64,000 nt of DNA from Streptomyces decoyicus (GTDB lineage Bacteria; Actinomycetota; Actinomycetes; Streptomycetales; Streptomycetaceae): the NCBI RefSeq assembly GCF_019880305.1, contig NZ_CP082301.1, forward strand, positions 8,122,001 to 8,186,000, read 5' to 3'. The translations under genes and the position numbers were made by a program. Positions within the stretch are counted from its first letter, which is position 1, and every line of letters begins with the position of its first letter. The notes beneath the pieces were generated by a model. That model was not told where the DNA came from. It saw nothing but the letters and a program-made list of their open reading frames with translations, and searched no databases. Positions 43,482 through 53,200 of the stretch are shown one piece after another.

Positions 43482-43934
43482 TCAGCACATCTTGTAGTCG
43501 GCTCGCGTGGAGTGGTAGGAGCAGGTGTCGACCGTGCCGCCGGTCGACTTCTTCAGCGTGGCCGAGTCCCGGTCGTTGTTCCACACGTAGGCGCCGCGGC
43601 CCTGGTAACGGTGCGCTGCGGTGTTCGTGCCCTTGCCGGTGTGGACGGTGACTGTCTTGCCGGCTCCGAGCGAGTAGGAGCCGAAGGTGTACGTGTGCCG
43701 GGAGGCGTCCGTCAGTGTCCAACCTGTGAGGCTGACAGCCCGGCTGGTGGAGTTCTTGATCTGTACGTACTCGGCGTTGAGGCTCGTGGTGGAGCGGGTG
43801 TCCGAGCCGGGGCTGTCGTAGTAGATCTTGTAGAGGTGGACGGAACCGGCAGCCTGTGCGGGCACGGGCAGCAAGGCGGCGCCGGCACAGGCCGCAGATA
43901 TGGCAGCAGCGGCCACGGTACGAAGACGGAGCAT
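43482..43934 (-). CDS. Secreted lamin-tail-domain protein
   Basis: The 150-residue protein has a signal peptide (about 1-28, ending PAQAAG) and one lamin-tail (LTD) Ig-like domain. The string NAEYVQIKNSTSRAVSLTGWTLTD, followed by TYTFGSYSLGAGKTVTVHTGKG and YVWNNDRDSATLKKSTG, is the family hallmark. Two late cysteines (DTCSYH, KMC) may form a disulphide. It is exported, with a likely cell-envelope or extracellular binding role. Confidence 0.87.
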   Translation of the reverse strand: MLRLRTVAAAAISAACAGAALLPVPAQAAGSVHLYKIYYDSPGSDTRSTTSLNAEYVQIKNSTSRAVSLTGWTLTDASRHTYTFGSYSLGAGKTVTVHTGKGTNTAAHRYQGRGAYVWNNDRDSATLKKSTGGTVDTCSYHSTRADYKMC

Positions 43935-44104
43935 GTGAGTCCTTCTGTGTCAGGCCGGGCACCCCCCCACTTCGGGCCCGGCAGGCGCTCAGATTACGGA
44001 CCCAGTACCGGGAAGGGCATCGACGTTACCCAGTCGCGACATATCAAGACACAACGGTATCGCTCAAAGTTCAACAAGTTCTGGGTACTTGCTCCGGTGC
44101 TTGC

Positions 44105-46081
44105 TCAGGCGCTGCCCTCGGCGGCGGAGTTGACCCAGGCGGCCTCGCGGAGCAGGCGCAGACCGTTGAGGCCGACGATGACGGTGGAACCCTCGTGCCC
44201 GGCGACGCCGAGCGGCAGCGGCAGAGTGCCGAGAAGGTCCCAGACGACCAGGCCCGTGATGAAGATGCCGGCGATGACGAGGTTCTGCACCACCAGGCGA
44301 CGGCTCCTGCGCGAGAGGGCCACCACGGTGGGGATGGCGGCGAGTTCGTCACGGACGACCACCGCGTCGGCGGTCTCCAGGGCAAGGTCGGATCCGGCTC
44401 TGCCCATGGCGATGCCGGTGTGGGCCGCGGCCAGGGCCGGGGCGTCGTTGACACCGTCGCCCACGACCAGCACATTGCGGCCCTGCGCCGCCCAGCCCTT
44501 GACCGCGGACACCTTGTCCTGAGGGAGCAGCCCGGCGCAGACCTCGGTGATACCGACCTCGGCGGCCGGCTGCGCGGCGGCGCGCTCGTTGTCACCGGTC
44601 AGCAGTACCGGCGAACGGCCGGTGAGCTCCTTGAGCGCGGCCACGGTGGCTGCGGCGTCCGGGCGCAGCCGGTCGGCGATGCCCAACACCCCGGCGGGGG
44701 CGCCGTCATGCAGGACGAGAACCGCGGTACGGCCCTCGTCCTCCAGCGCCTGCACCACGGTGCGGACGGGGCCGGTGCCGGCGAACGGGAGCCGGGCCGG
44801 CGATCCCACCTGGACGGTGTGTCCGTCGATGGTGGCGGTGACACCCTCGCCGGGGGCGGAGCCGAAGTCGGCAGCGTCGGCGAGCGGCAGACCGCGTTCG
44901 CGTGCGGCGTCGACGACGGCGCGGGCGAGCGGGTGCTCGCTGGGGTGCTCGGCCGCCGCGGCGAGGGCCAGCAGGACGTCCTCGCCGAGGCCGGAACCGG
45001 GGAGCGGGCGGATGTCGGTGACCCGGGGGGTGCCTTCGGTGAGGGTGCCCGTCTTGTCCAGCGCGACGGCGTCGATGCTGCCGAGACGTTCCATGACGAC
45101 GGCGGACTTGGCGAGGACGCCGTGACGCCCGGCGTTCGCCATGGCCGAGAGGAGCGGGGGCATCGTGGACAGCACCACGGCACAGGGGGAAGCGACGATC
45201 ATGAAGGTCATCGCGCGCAGCAGGGCGGGCTGCAACGCGGAGCCGAACGCGAGCGGGACGGCGAAGACGGCGAGGGTCGCGGCCACCATGCCGATCGAGT
45301 AGCGCTGCTCGATCTTCTCGATGAACAGCTGTGTGGGCGCCTTGGTCTCGGAGGCTTCCTCGACCATGGTCACGATCCGGGCGATCACCGAGTCCGACGG
45401 GTCGCGCTCCACCCGTACGTGCAGGGCGCCCGCGCCGTTGACGGTGCCCGCGAACACCTCGTCACCGGGCCGCTTGGCCACCGGCAGCGGCTCGCCGCTG
45501 ATGCCGGCCTGGTCCACTTCGCTCGCTCCGCGCAGGACCTGGCCGTCGGCCCCGATGCGCTCGCCGGGCCGGACGAGGACCGTGTCGCCCACCGCGAGGG
45601 TGTCCGTCGGGACGCTCTCCTCGGCGCCGCCGGGCAGCAGCCGGGTCGCGGTGGTCGGAGCGAGGTCGAGCAGGCCGCGGACCGAATCCGCGGTGCGAGC
45701 CGTGGCGACCGCCTCCAGGGCGCCGGAGGTGGCGAAGATGACGATCAGCAGGGCGCCGTCGAGGAACTGGCCGATGGCGGCGGCGCCGAGCGCGGCGACG
45801 ACCATCAGCAGATCGACGTCCAAGGTCTTGTCCTTGAGGGCCTTCAGGCCCTCCCACCCGGGCTCCCATCCGCCTGAGAGGTAGACGGCGGCGTACAGCG
45901 GGCCCCACAGCCACCACGGGGTGCCCAGCAGGTCCAGCGGGAGGGCGAGCAGGAACAGCAGCAACGCGGCCAGCGCCCACCGGGCTTCCGGCAATGCCAG
46001 GACGCGCGTGCGGTGGCGCGAGGGCGCCGGGCGTGACGCGACGGCGGGCGGCGCGGGCCGCTGATCCAGGACAGAAGGCAT
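44105..46081 (-). CDS. P1B-4 heavy-metal exporting ATPase (CtpJ/CtpD/CoaT type)
   Basis: The 658-residue protein lacks an N-terminal metal-binding domain and has about six membrane segments. It carries the TGE-like loop (DQAGISGEPLPV), the SPC metal motif (MIVASPCAVVLS), the phosphorylation site ALDKTGTLTEG, GDGVNDAPAL and the C-terminal HEGST motif. SPC plus HEGxT defines the P1B-4 group, which exports Co2+, Ni2+, Zn2+ or Fe2+. ATG at 46081 follows GAAGGG. It is divergent from an NmtR-type sensor, matching the nmtR-ctpJ pair of mycobacteria, so nickel/cobalt is the best guess. Confidence 0.9.
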   Translation of the reverse strand: MPSVLDQRPAPPAVASRPAPSRHRTRVLALPEARWALAALLLFLLALPLDLLGTPWWLWGPLYAAVYLSGGWEPGWEGLKALKDKTLDVDLLMVVAALGAAAIGQFLDGALLIVIFATSGALEAVATARTADSVRGLLDLAPTTATRLLPGGAEESVPTDTLAVGDTVLVRPGERIGADGQVLRGASEVDQAGISGEPLPVAKRPGDEVFAGTVNGAGALHVRVERDPSDSVIARIVTMVEEASETKAPTQLFIEKIEQRYSIGMVAATLAVFAVPLAFGSALQPALLRAMTFMIVASPCAVVLSTMPPLLSAMANAGRHGVLAKSAVVMERLGSIDAVALDKTGTLTEGTPRVTDIRPLPGSGLGEDVLLALAAAAEHPSEHPLARAVVDAARERGLPLADAADFGSAPGEGVTATIDGHTVQVGSPARLPFAGTGPVRTVVQALEDEGRTAVLVLHDGAPAGVLGIADRLRPDAAATVAALKELTGRSPVLLTGDNERAAAQPAAEVGITEVCAGLLPQDKVSAVKGWAAQGRNVLVVGDGVNDAPALAAAHTGIAMGRAGSDLALETADAVVVRDELAAIPTVVALSRRSRRLVVQNLVIAGIFITGLVVWDLLGTLPLPLGVAGHEGSTVIVGLNGLRLLREAAWVNSAAEGSA

Positions 46082-46133
46082 GACAAAGCAACCCTTCACG
46101 GGCGGACTGGGGCGACGTCACCACCATACAGGA

Positions 46134-46157
46134 ACACCTGAATAGGTCTTCATGTGT
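46134..46157. promoter_or_regulatory. NmtR/ArsR operator
   Basis: ACACCTGAA-TAGGTC-TTCATGTGT is a 9+6+9 inverted repeat with one mismatch, of the TGAA...TTCA type bound by SmtB/ArsR repressors. It lies between the P1B-4 ATPase and regulator starts. Because it covers an upstream ATG at 46152, it supports the later regulator start. Confidence 0.75.
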
Positions 46158-46175
46158 CATCGGTATGATGTCCGC

Positions 46176-46562
46176 ATGGGCCACGGAGTCGACATCGCCA
46201 GCAGCGCCACCACCCGCGAGCGCCTCGACGCGGTCGGCACCGCCGACGTCGCCGCCACCCTCCAGGCCCTCGCCACTCCGTCCCGGCTGCACATCCTCGC
46301 CCGGCTACAGGAAGGCCCCTGCTCCGTCAGCGACCTCGCGGCCGCCGTCGGCATGGAACCCTCCGCCTGTTCCCACCAGTTGCGCCTGCTGCGCAACCTC
46401 GGACTGGTCACCGGCGAGCGGCACGGTCGCTCGATCGTCTACGCGCTGTACGACAACCACGTCGCCGAACTCCTCGACCAGGCCCTCTATCACGTCGAGC
46501 ATCTGCGCCTCGGAGTCCGCGACACCCAGGTCGCGCCACAGGAGCCGGCCGTCGCCGAGTGA
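46176..46562 (+). CDS. nmtR: NmtR-type metal-sensing ArsR/SmtB repressor
   Basis: The 128-residue protein starts MGHGVD, the N-terminal extension that supplies nickel ligands in Mycobacterium tuberculosis NmtR. It has the HTH region PSACSHQLRLLRNLGLV and the alpha-5 site DNHVAELLDQALYHVEH, which follows DxHx10Hx2H exactly. It represses the divergent exporter gene until Ni/Co binds. ATG at 46176 is chosen over 46152 because the GHGV end must be exposed and the operator overlaps the earlier ATG. Confidence 0.92.
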   Translation: MGHGVDIASSATTRERLDAVGTADVAATLQALATPSRLHILARLQEGPCSVSDLAAAVGMEPSACSHQLRLLRNLGLVTGERHGRSIVYALYDNHVAELLDQALYHVEHLRLGVRDTQVAPQEPAVAE

Positions 46563-46582
46563 CCTGACGCCCGGCGAACGGC

Positions 46583-47767
46583 TCAGGGCGTCAGAACAGT
46601 TTTGATCATGCCGTCTTCCTTGGCCTGGAAGGTCTGGTAGGCCTGGGGCCCCTCTTCGAGCGGAAGGGTGTGGGTGGCGAAGTCCTGCACTCCGAGGACG
46701 TCCTCGTCGTTGAGCAGAGGCATGATGTCGTCCACCCAGTGCTTGACGTTGGCCTGGCCCATGCGCAGCTGGACCTGTTTGTCGAACAGGGTGAGCATCG
46801 GCACGGGGTCGACGGAGCCGCCGTAGACGCCGATGAGCGAGATCGTGCCGCCCCGTCGGACCGCATCGACGGCCGTGTTGAAGGCCGCCATGCTGTCCAC
46901 ACCGGCCCGGCTCAGCACCTTCTCCCCGATCGCGTCGGGCAGCAGGCCGGCGAACCGCTGGGCGGTTCTCGCCAGCGGAGCGCCGTGCGCTTCCATGCCG
47001 ACCGCTTCGATGACGGCGTCGGTGCCACGCCCCGCCGTGAGACGACGGATCTCCTCGCCCACGTTGTTGTCGTACTCGTTCAGGTCGAGAGCGTGCACGC
47101 CCCGGCTGCGGGCCCGGGCGAGGCGTTCGGGTACGAGGTCGACGCCGATGACCTTGCTCGCGCCCTGGTGGAGGGCGATACGGGCCGCCATGTCGCCGAT
47201 GGGGCCGAGACCCAGAACGGTGACGGATCCGCCTGGTGGGATGCCGGCATAGGCGACGGACTGCCAAGCGGTGGGCAGGACGTCGGAGAGGTAGACGAAC
47301 CGCTGGTCCGGCGGGCCGTGCGGCACCTTGACGGGCAGTGTGTTGCCGAAGGGGACGCGCAGCAACTCGGCCTGACCGCCGGGGACCTGGCCGTAGAGCT
47401 TGGAGAACCCGAAGAGTGCGGCGCCCATCCCACGGTCCTTGACCTGCGTCGTCTCGCACTGCGAATGGAGCCCCTGCCCGCACATCCAGCAGGTGCCGCA
47501 GGAGACATTGAACGGCACGACGACACGGTCGCCCACCGATACCTCGGTGACCTCGGGGCCGACCTCCTCGACGATCCCCATCGGCTCGTGACCGAGGATG
47601 TCACCCTCGTCCAGGTACGGCCCCAGCACCTCGTACAAGTGCAGGTCGGAGCCGCAGATCCCGGTGGAGGTGATCCGCACAATGATGTCCGTCGGGTCCT
47701 TGATCTTCGGGTCGGGAACGGTGTCCACCCGGACGTCACGCTTTCCATGCCAGGTCAGGGCCCTCAT
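46583..47767 (-). CDS. Zinc-dependent alcohol dehydrogenase (threonine/formaldehyde dehydrogenase-like)
   Basis: The 394-residue protein has the zinc-site strings STGICGSDLHLYE and GHEPMGIVEEVG, the structural-zinc cysteines NVSCGTCWMCGQGLHSQC and the NAD motif VLGLGPIGDMAARIAL. The extended middle (GQVPGGQAELLRVPFGN) links it to the same branch as the enzyme at 24.2 kb. Substrate unknown; a short-chain alcohol or formaldehyde adduct is likely. ATG at 47767 has AAGGAG at 5 nt; an adjacent ATG three bases earlier is too close. It ends 20 bp from nmtR, convergent. Confidence 0.85.
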   Translation of the reverse strand: MRALTWHGKRDVRVDTVPDPKIKDPTDIIVRITSTGICGSDLHLYEVLGPYLDEGDILGHEPMGIVEEVGPEVTEVSVGDRVVVPFNVSCGTCWMCGQGLHSQCETTQVKDRGMGAALFGFSKLYGQVPGGQAELLRVPFGNTLPVKVPHGPPDQRFVYLSDVLPTAWQSVAYAGIPPGGSVTVLGLGPIGDMAARIALHQGASKVIGVDLVPERLARARSRGVHALDLNEYDNNVGEEIRRLTAGRGTDAVIEAVGMEAHGAPLARTAQRFAGLLPDAIGEKVLSRAGVDSMAAFNTAVDAVRRGGTISLIGVYGGSVDPVPMLTLFDKQVQLRMGQANVKHWVDDIMPLLNDEDVLGVQDFATHTLPLEEGPQAYQTFQAKEDGMIKTVLTP

Positions 47768-47889
47768 CATCGCTCCTTGTGAGTAGGTCTCCTGTCCGCC
47801 GGCCGCGTGGAGCTGAACCTCGGCGGCACTCTTTCCACCATGCGACGGTTGGCGCTCCACCGCAGGGCGGGCCCGTCGCGTCCGGCCCC

Positions 47890-48951
47890 TCAGGCGTCGT
47901 GGCGCCGGCGCCGTTCGCGCGGCTGCGACTGCGGCTCCGATGACCGCAACGGTGGCATGAGGCCGAGCGCGTCGACGTCCGTGCCGCCCGGCAGCTCGGA
48001 ACGGAGCACGTCCTCGCCGTACAGGTCCTGCACCCAGTTGTCCTGGTAGACGGTGTCGAGGTAGCGCTCGCCGAGGTCCGGGGCGATGGCCACCGCCGTG
48101 AGACCTCGTGTGTCGTGCCGGGCCAGCCAATCCGTCGCCCCGCTGACCACGGTGCCGGTCGATCCGCCGAACACGAAACCGCGTCTGGCCAGTCGACGGC
48201 AGGTGCGGATGGTGTCCGCCTCGGCCACCCGTACGACCTCGTCCACATACGACTCGTCGAGCAGCGGCGGCCGGACGCTCATGCCCAGGCCGGGGATCAT
48301 CCTGCGCCCCGGAGTACCGCCGAAGGCCACCGACCCGAGACTGTCCACGGCGATGATCTGCACCGGCCGGTGCCAGTTCCGGAAGTAGCGGGCACAGCCC
48401 ATCAGCGTGCCGGCGGTGCCGGCTCCGACGAACAGCAGGTCCAGCTGCGGGAAGGAGCGGGCGATGGCCGGTGCCGTCGTCCGGTAGTGCGCCTTCCAGT
48501 TGCTCGGATTCGTGTACTGGCTGAGCCATACACACCGGTCGTCGGAGGCGCACAGATTGCGGATGTACGCGAGCCGTGCGCCGAGGTATCCGCCGTTGGA
48601 CTCCTCGTCGGCGACCACATGCACCTGGCTGCCCAGAGCCTCCATCATCAGCCTGGTCGCCAGGTTGCAGCGGGAGTCCGTCACGCACAGAAACCGGTAA
48701 CCCTTGCTCGCTGCGATCATGCTCAGCGCCACGCCGAGGTTTCCGGACGAGGACTCGACCAGGACCGAGTCCGGCCTGAGGTCTCCGTCCCGTTCGGCGG
48801 ACTCCACCATCGCGGTCGCGGCCTTCAGCTTGATCGAGCCGGCGAAGTTGAAGCCCTCACACTTGAGGAACAACGAGTGCCCGAAGATCGGCCGGAGGTC
48901 GACGTAGAGCTCTTCCTCGTTGAACGCGTAAGGCACGGATATGACTGGCAC
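47890..48951 (-). CDS. sbnA: 2,3-diaminopropionate biosynthesis protein SbnA (ACEGA synthase)
   Basis: The 353-residue PLP enzyme belongs to the cysteine synthase fold. The PLP lysine is in FNFAGSIKLKAATAMVE, the substrate loop in ESSSGNLGVALSMIA, and the phosphate loop GAGTAGTLMGCARYF. SbnA joins O-phospho-L-serine with L-glutamate to give N-(1-amino-1-carboxyl-2-ethyl)-glutamate, the precursor of L-2,3-diaminopropionate. GTG at 48951 follows GAGGAG at 6 nt. It is the last gene of the NRPS operon; sbnB lies just upstream, giving the complete two-step diaminopropionate pathway. Confidence 0.9.
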   Translation of the reverse strand: MPVISVPYAFNEEELYVDLRPIFGHSLFLKCEGFNFAGSIKLKAATAMVESAERDGDLRPDSVLVESSSGNLGVALSMIAASKGYRFLCVTDSRCNLATRLMMEALGSQVHVVADEESNGGYLGARLAYIRNLCASDDRCVWLSQYTNPSNWKAHYRTTAPAIARSFPQLDLLFVGAGTAGTLMGCARYFRNWHRPVQIIAVDSLGSVAFGGTPGRRMIPGLGMSVRPPLLDESYVDEVVRVAEADTIRTCRRLARRGFVFGGSTGTVVSGATDWLARHDTRGLTAVAIAPDLGERYLDTVYQDNWVQDLYGEDVLRSELPGGTDVDALGLMPPLRSSEPQSQPRERRRRHDA

Positions 48952-48961
48952 GATGGTCTCC

Positions 48962-49174
48962 TCATCTGCGGCAGAGCGCCTTCAACAGTCCGTACGCCAG
49001 GGCGGCGGGCTTCGCTCTTCCGGGCGGGACCGGGTGGTCGGCCGAACCGGACGGGGCGCCGTGACAGGGCCGCGGTTGGGTGCGCTGATCTGCGGCGATG
49101 TGGTTGCTGATCGTTCCGGGCGAGGGTGCGGCATAAACCTCCTTGCGTGGCGGGCCGAGGCCCGGGCCGCTCAT
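48962..49174 (-). CDS. Small hypothetical protein coupled to sbnB
   Basis: A 70-codon frame starts at an ATG that overlaps the sbnB stop as ATGA and ends in a TGA immediately before the sbnA ribosome binding site. It therefore fills the whole gap between the two genes. It begins MSGPGLGPPRKEVYAAPSPG and ends ALAYGLLKALCRR, with a basic Pro-rich middle. Third positions are about 75% G/C. No family recognised. A competing 50-codon frame in another phase has an AAGGAGG start signal inside the same gap. One of these may be a real small protein or leader. Confidence 0.35.
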   Translation of the reverse strand: MSGPGLGPPRKEVYAAPSPGTISNHIAADQRTQPRPCHGAPSGSADHPVPPGRAKPAALAYGLLKALCRR

Positions 49175-50241
49175 CCGTAGCGGCGCAGTTCGTGGAAGAA
49201 GTCGTCGACGATCTGGAGTTCCCCGGACCGGACGACCTCGTCGTAGACGTACTTGCCGACCGCGAGGTCGAGCACCCCGAGACCGAACGGCGAGAAGACG
49301 GCGGGACGGTCCGCCGGCACCGTCACACGGCCGGCCATCACGTCGTCCAGCGTGCCGTGCAGGAAGTCCCGGTTGCCGGTGAGCTGCTCGGTCAGATGCG
49401 GGGAGGTGGAGGCTTTCAGACAGTGCTCGATGTCGTCGACGATGTTGGTCGACGCCAGCAGGACCCGCGGGGCGAGGTCGCGCAGCGACACATGCATCAC
49501 CACCGGATGGTGATCGAACCAGGAGACCTCGTCGACATGCGGCTGAGGCGCCACGGTGGCGAATACCACCAGGTCGCTGGCGCGGATCAACTCCTCGGCG
49601 CTGTCGTGCACGGTGACCCGCCCGGCGGTACCGCACTGCTCCAGGTAGAGGCGGTAGCCGGCCGCGCTCTCGGCGGACAGGTCGTGCACCCCGATCTCCT
49701 CGAACGACCAGCCCGTCCCTTCCAGGAAGGTGTGGATGTAGCGGGCGATCAGGCCCGCTCCGAAGAATCCGACACGGGTCGGACGGGGGCGCCCGCGGCT
49801 GAGCCAGTCGGCTGCTGACGCCGCTGACGCGGCGGTCCTGGTGGCGCTGATGATCGAGCTCTCCAGGCAGGCGAACGGGTAGCCGGTCTCATAGTTGTTG
49901 AGGATCAGCACGGCCGAGGCCCTGGGGATTCCGGCTGCCACGTTCGACGGGAAGCTGGAGATCCACTTCAGGCCGTCCACCCGTGTCTCCCCGCCGATCG
50001 AGGCGGGCAGCGCGATGATCCGGGAGGACGGGCGGTCGGGGAAGCGCAGGAACGAGGAGGGCGGGTTCACCGACTCGCCTGCGCCGTGCAGCCGGTAGGT
50101 GTCCTCGACCACTTCCACGATCTGCTTCTCGCGTCCCTCCAGCGCCTGTTGCACCTGGGCTCCTGAGATCACCGCGAAGGACGGCACGGGGAGCGGCCCG
50201 GGGGGCGCGGACTGCCTGGGGGTGGGGCGGACGGTGGTCAT
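49171..50241 (-). CDS. sbnB: 2,3-diaminopropionate biosynthesis protein SbnB (ACEGA dehydrogenase)
   Basis: The 356-residue protein belongs to the ornithine cyclodeaminase/mu-crystallin family. The conserved N-terminal string with VDGLKWISSFPSNVAAGIPRASAVLILNN and the NAD fold GFFGAGLIARYIHTFLE (about 160) are present, as is the SbnB ending SPFGLGVLDLAVGKYVYDE. It oxidatively cleaves the SbnA product to L-2,3-diaminopropionate and 2-oxoglutarate using NAD. Its ATG overlaps the stop of the NRPS gene by 4 nt, so they are translated together. The released 2-oxoglutarate is also the co-substrate of the fused TauD-type domain next door. Confidence 0.93.
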   Translation of the reverse strand: MTTVRPTPRQSAPPGPLPVPSFAVISGAQVQQALEGREKQIVEVVEDTYRLHGAGESVNPPSSFLRFPDRPSSRIIALPASIGGETRVDGLKWISSFPSNVAAGIPRASAVLILNNYETGYPFACLESSIISATRTAASAASAADWLSRGRPRPTRVGFFGAGLIARYIHTFLEGTGWSFEEIGVHDLSAESAAGYRLYLEQCGTAGRVTVHDSAEELIRASDLVVFATVAPQPHVDEVSWFDHHPVVMHVSLRDLAPRVLLASTNIVDDIEHCLKASTSPHLTEQLTGNRDFLHGTLDDVMAGRVTVPADRPAVFSPFGLGVLDLAVGKYVYDEVVRSGELQIVDDFFHELRRYG

Positions 50242-53200
50242 GGGAGGGTCACCTCCACAGTCGGCGAGCAGTCGGCCAGGCGCACCGGATCGGCCAGCGC
50301 CACGACCACGTCCCTCGGTCCTTCGAAAGGCTCCCTGCTGTGCGCGGTACGGACGTTGTCGATGAGCAGAAGGTCACCGGCCTCCCACGGCCGACGGGCG
50401 GTGTGGGCCTCGTACACCTCGTTGAGCAGGTGCACGACGTCCTCGGTGACGGGGTCGCCGTTTCCGTAGCGGGTGTTGAACGGCAGCCCGTCGGGACCGT
50501 ATTCGTCGATCAGGTACTCCCGTACCTCGGGAGCCATCGTCCACTCGTTGAGGAACGCGATCTGGTTGAACCAGCAGCGCCGGCCGCTGACGGGGTGGCG
50601 CACCACGGCACTGCGGCGTTGTCTGGTGCGCAGTGCGCCATCGGGCTGCCAGGTGCACTCGATTGCGTGGGCGCGGCAGTATTGCTCGATGGCACCCCGG
50701 TCCTCGGTACCGAACGCCTGCTCCAACGACGCCCCGATCTCCTCGTTGTAGCTGCGGGTCAGCAGCCACCCCTCCCGCTCGAACCGCTCCGTGAGGGCGG
50801 CGGGCAACGCGTCGAGCACGGCTGTCGAGTCGGCCACTGCGGTCGCTCCGCCCTCGGTGGGGGCGCCCAGGCACGCGAACAGCATCAGGCCGGGGAACTC
50901 CAGGGTGTAACTCAGCTCGTGGTGCATGCACATCGGCTGGGTCGGCGGCCACTTCGACGAGGAGTACACGCCTTCGGAGTAGGTCTGCCGGAGGGCGAAG
51001 GCCTCCCTCTCGGTCACCGGGGCGACGCCCAGGCCCTGAAGAACGGCGCCGACCTCCGCCGGCTCGCGCATGCCCAGGCCCCTGACCACGACCGAACCGT
51101 GCTCGGCCACGACGGCGCGCAGAGCGTCCCGCCGCGCGGCTGCCCAGTTCGCCGCACCGTCGGTGGGCCCGACCCGCAACATCGGCGGTTTGCCGGGTTC
51201 CCGTTCCAGTTCTGGCAGGGAGATCGGGAGTGAGGACAGCATCGTGGTGCTCCTCTCAGTCGCGGCCCGGGAAGAAGCAGGCCGTTCGAGATCGCACAGC
51301 ACCGCCTGTGCAGCGTCTTTCGCACGGGTTTGCAGGAAGAAGTGGCCGCCGTCCGGCAGCTCGTGGAGGTCAACGCGCTCGGCCAGCCGCTGCCAGTCGA
51401 GGTACCGCCGCACGAACCCCGCCGTATGCGGGTCGTCGGCGGCGACGACCACGGTGAGCGGCGCGGACAGCTTCACCGCCGGCGGGGAGTCCACGGTGTC
51501 GCCGGGCAACTGCGCGCCGAGGAACACCCGCCGGACTTCCACCCCGCGTTCCTCCAGGCGCTTGGCCGTCGCCACGGCGAGCGCCGTGCCCGAGGACTGG
51601 CCCCACAGCCGGAGCCCGGTCGGACGGAGGCTGACGATCTCGTCGGCGATCTGCTCGGCCACCTGCGCCATCGGCGCGGTGGGCTCACCCGCCACGACCG
51701 TGCCGGGGGCGGGCAGCGCGACGGCGTAGAGCGCAGGTCCGGTGCCTCGCAGGGCCTCGGCCAGCGGCTGGAACTCCTCCGTGTTCCCGCTGACGCAGGG
51801 GAAACACACCAGGGAACCTGCCTGGGCGTCATCCGCTTCCGACAGGGGGCGCAATATCCCGGGGCGCGGCTCGGACCCATCGTCGACCTGCCCGGCGAGA
51901 TCGGCGAGGACCGGGTGACGGGTGACGTCCTTGACGGAAACCAGCCGCCCCAGGGTGACCGCGAGTTCCACCGCAGACAGCGAAGTGCCGCCGCAGTCGA
52001 AGAAGTTGTCCTGCCGGCCTATCCGTTCCTGCGGGATGCCGAGCACCGTGGCCCATGCCGCGGCCAGCCGCCGTTCCGTCGGCGTGCCCGGTGCGTGGTC
52101 GTCGTCCCCGACCGCGCCGGGTTCTGGGGCGTCGAGTTCCCCGGCGAGCGCCTCCAGCGCCTTCTTGTCGATCTTTCCGTTGGCGGTCAGCGGAAGACTC
52201 TCCCGCCAGAGGAAGACGGAGGGGACCATGTACTCCGGCAGCAGCTCGCCCAGCCTGCTCCTCAGGTCATCGGCCTCCCACGCGTGCCGGCCGGAGTAGA
52301 AGGCCACCAGCCGTTTACTGTGTCCCGCCCGTCCGGTGACCACCACAGCCCCGTCACCGACTCCCGGCACGCGGAGCAGCGCGTTCTCGATCTCGCCGAT
52401 CTCGATGCGGAAGCCACGGATCTTGACCTGGCTGTCCTTGCGGCCGAGGAACTCCAGCTTTCCGTCCGGAAGCCAGCGTCCGTGGTCGCCTCCCCGGAAG
52501 AGCCGCTGCCCGGGACGGTGCGGATCCGGCATGAAGGCCGTCCGGGTGCGCTCGGGATCGTTGATGTACCCGCGGCCGACGCAGACGCCGGAGAAGACGA
52601 TCGCCCCGGGGGCGCCGAGCGGTACCGGCGCCAGGTGTTCGTCCACGACATAGACGTGCACATTGTTGACGGGGCGTCCGACCGGGACCCGCTCGGTGTC
52701 CGGTACCCCGTCCATGACCTCGTGGTTGGTGTCGTCCGAGGTCTCGGTCAGACCGTAGGCGTTGACCAACCTGATCCCGGGCTGCGCCGTGAACCAGCGG
52801 TGGACCAGCTCCTTCTTCAGCGCCTCGCCGGTGACCGACACGCACCGCAGGTCCGGCAGTTCGCGCGGCCGGTGCTCCAGGTAGGACAGCACGACATCGA
52901 GGTAGGACGGCACCACCTGGAGCACCGTGACCCGTCCGTCGGTCACCGTGTCCAGGAAGCGTCGGACATCCAGCACGGCCGCCTGCTCGACCAGCACGGT
53001 CCGACCGCCCACCAGCAGCGCGGAGAGCAGCTGCCACAAGGAGATGTCGAAGCACTGGGGTGCGGTCTGGGCGACCGCCTGCCCCTCGTCGACCGGCAAG
53101 TCGTCGATCTTGGCGTAGAGATGGTTGAGCATGCCCAGGTGCTCGCACATCGCGCCCTTGGGCTCGCCGGTGGAGCCGGAGGTGAAGTAGATATAGGCGA

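Noticed and set aside
46152-46175. Earlier ATG as the NmtR start
   Set aside because: It lies inside the operator repeat and would bury the GHGV metal-ligand N-terminus.
46583-48688. 701-codon reading of the zinc dehydrogenase
   Set aside because: The extra 300 N-terminal codons overlap sbnA in another frame; AAGGAG and the family start fit the ATG at 47767.
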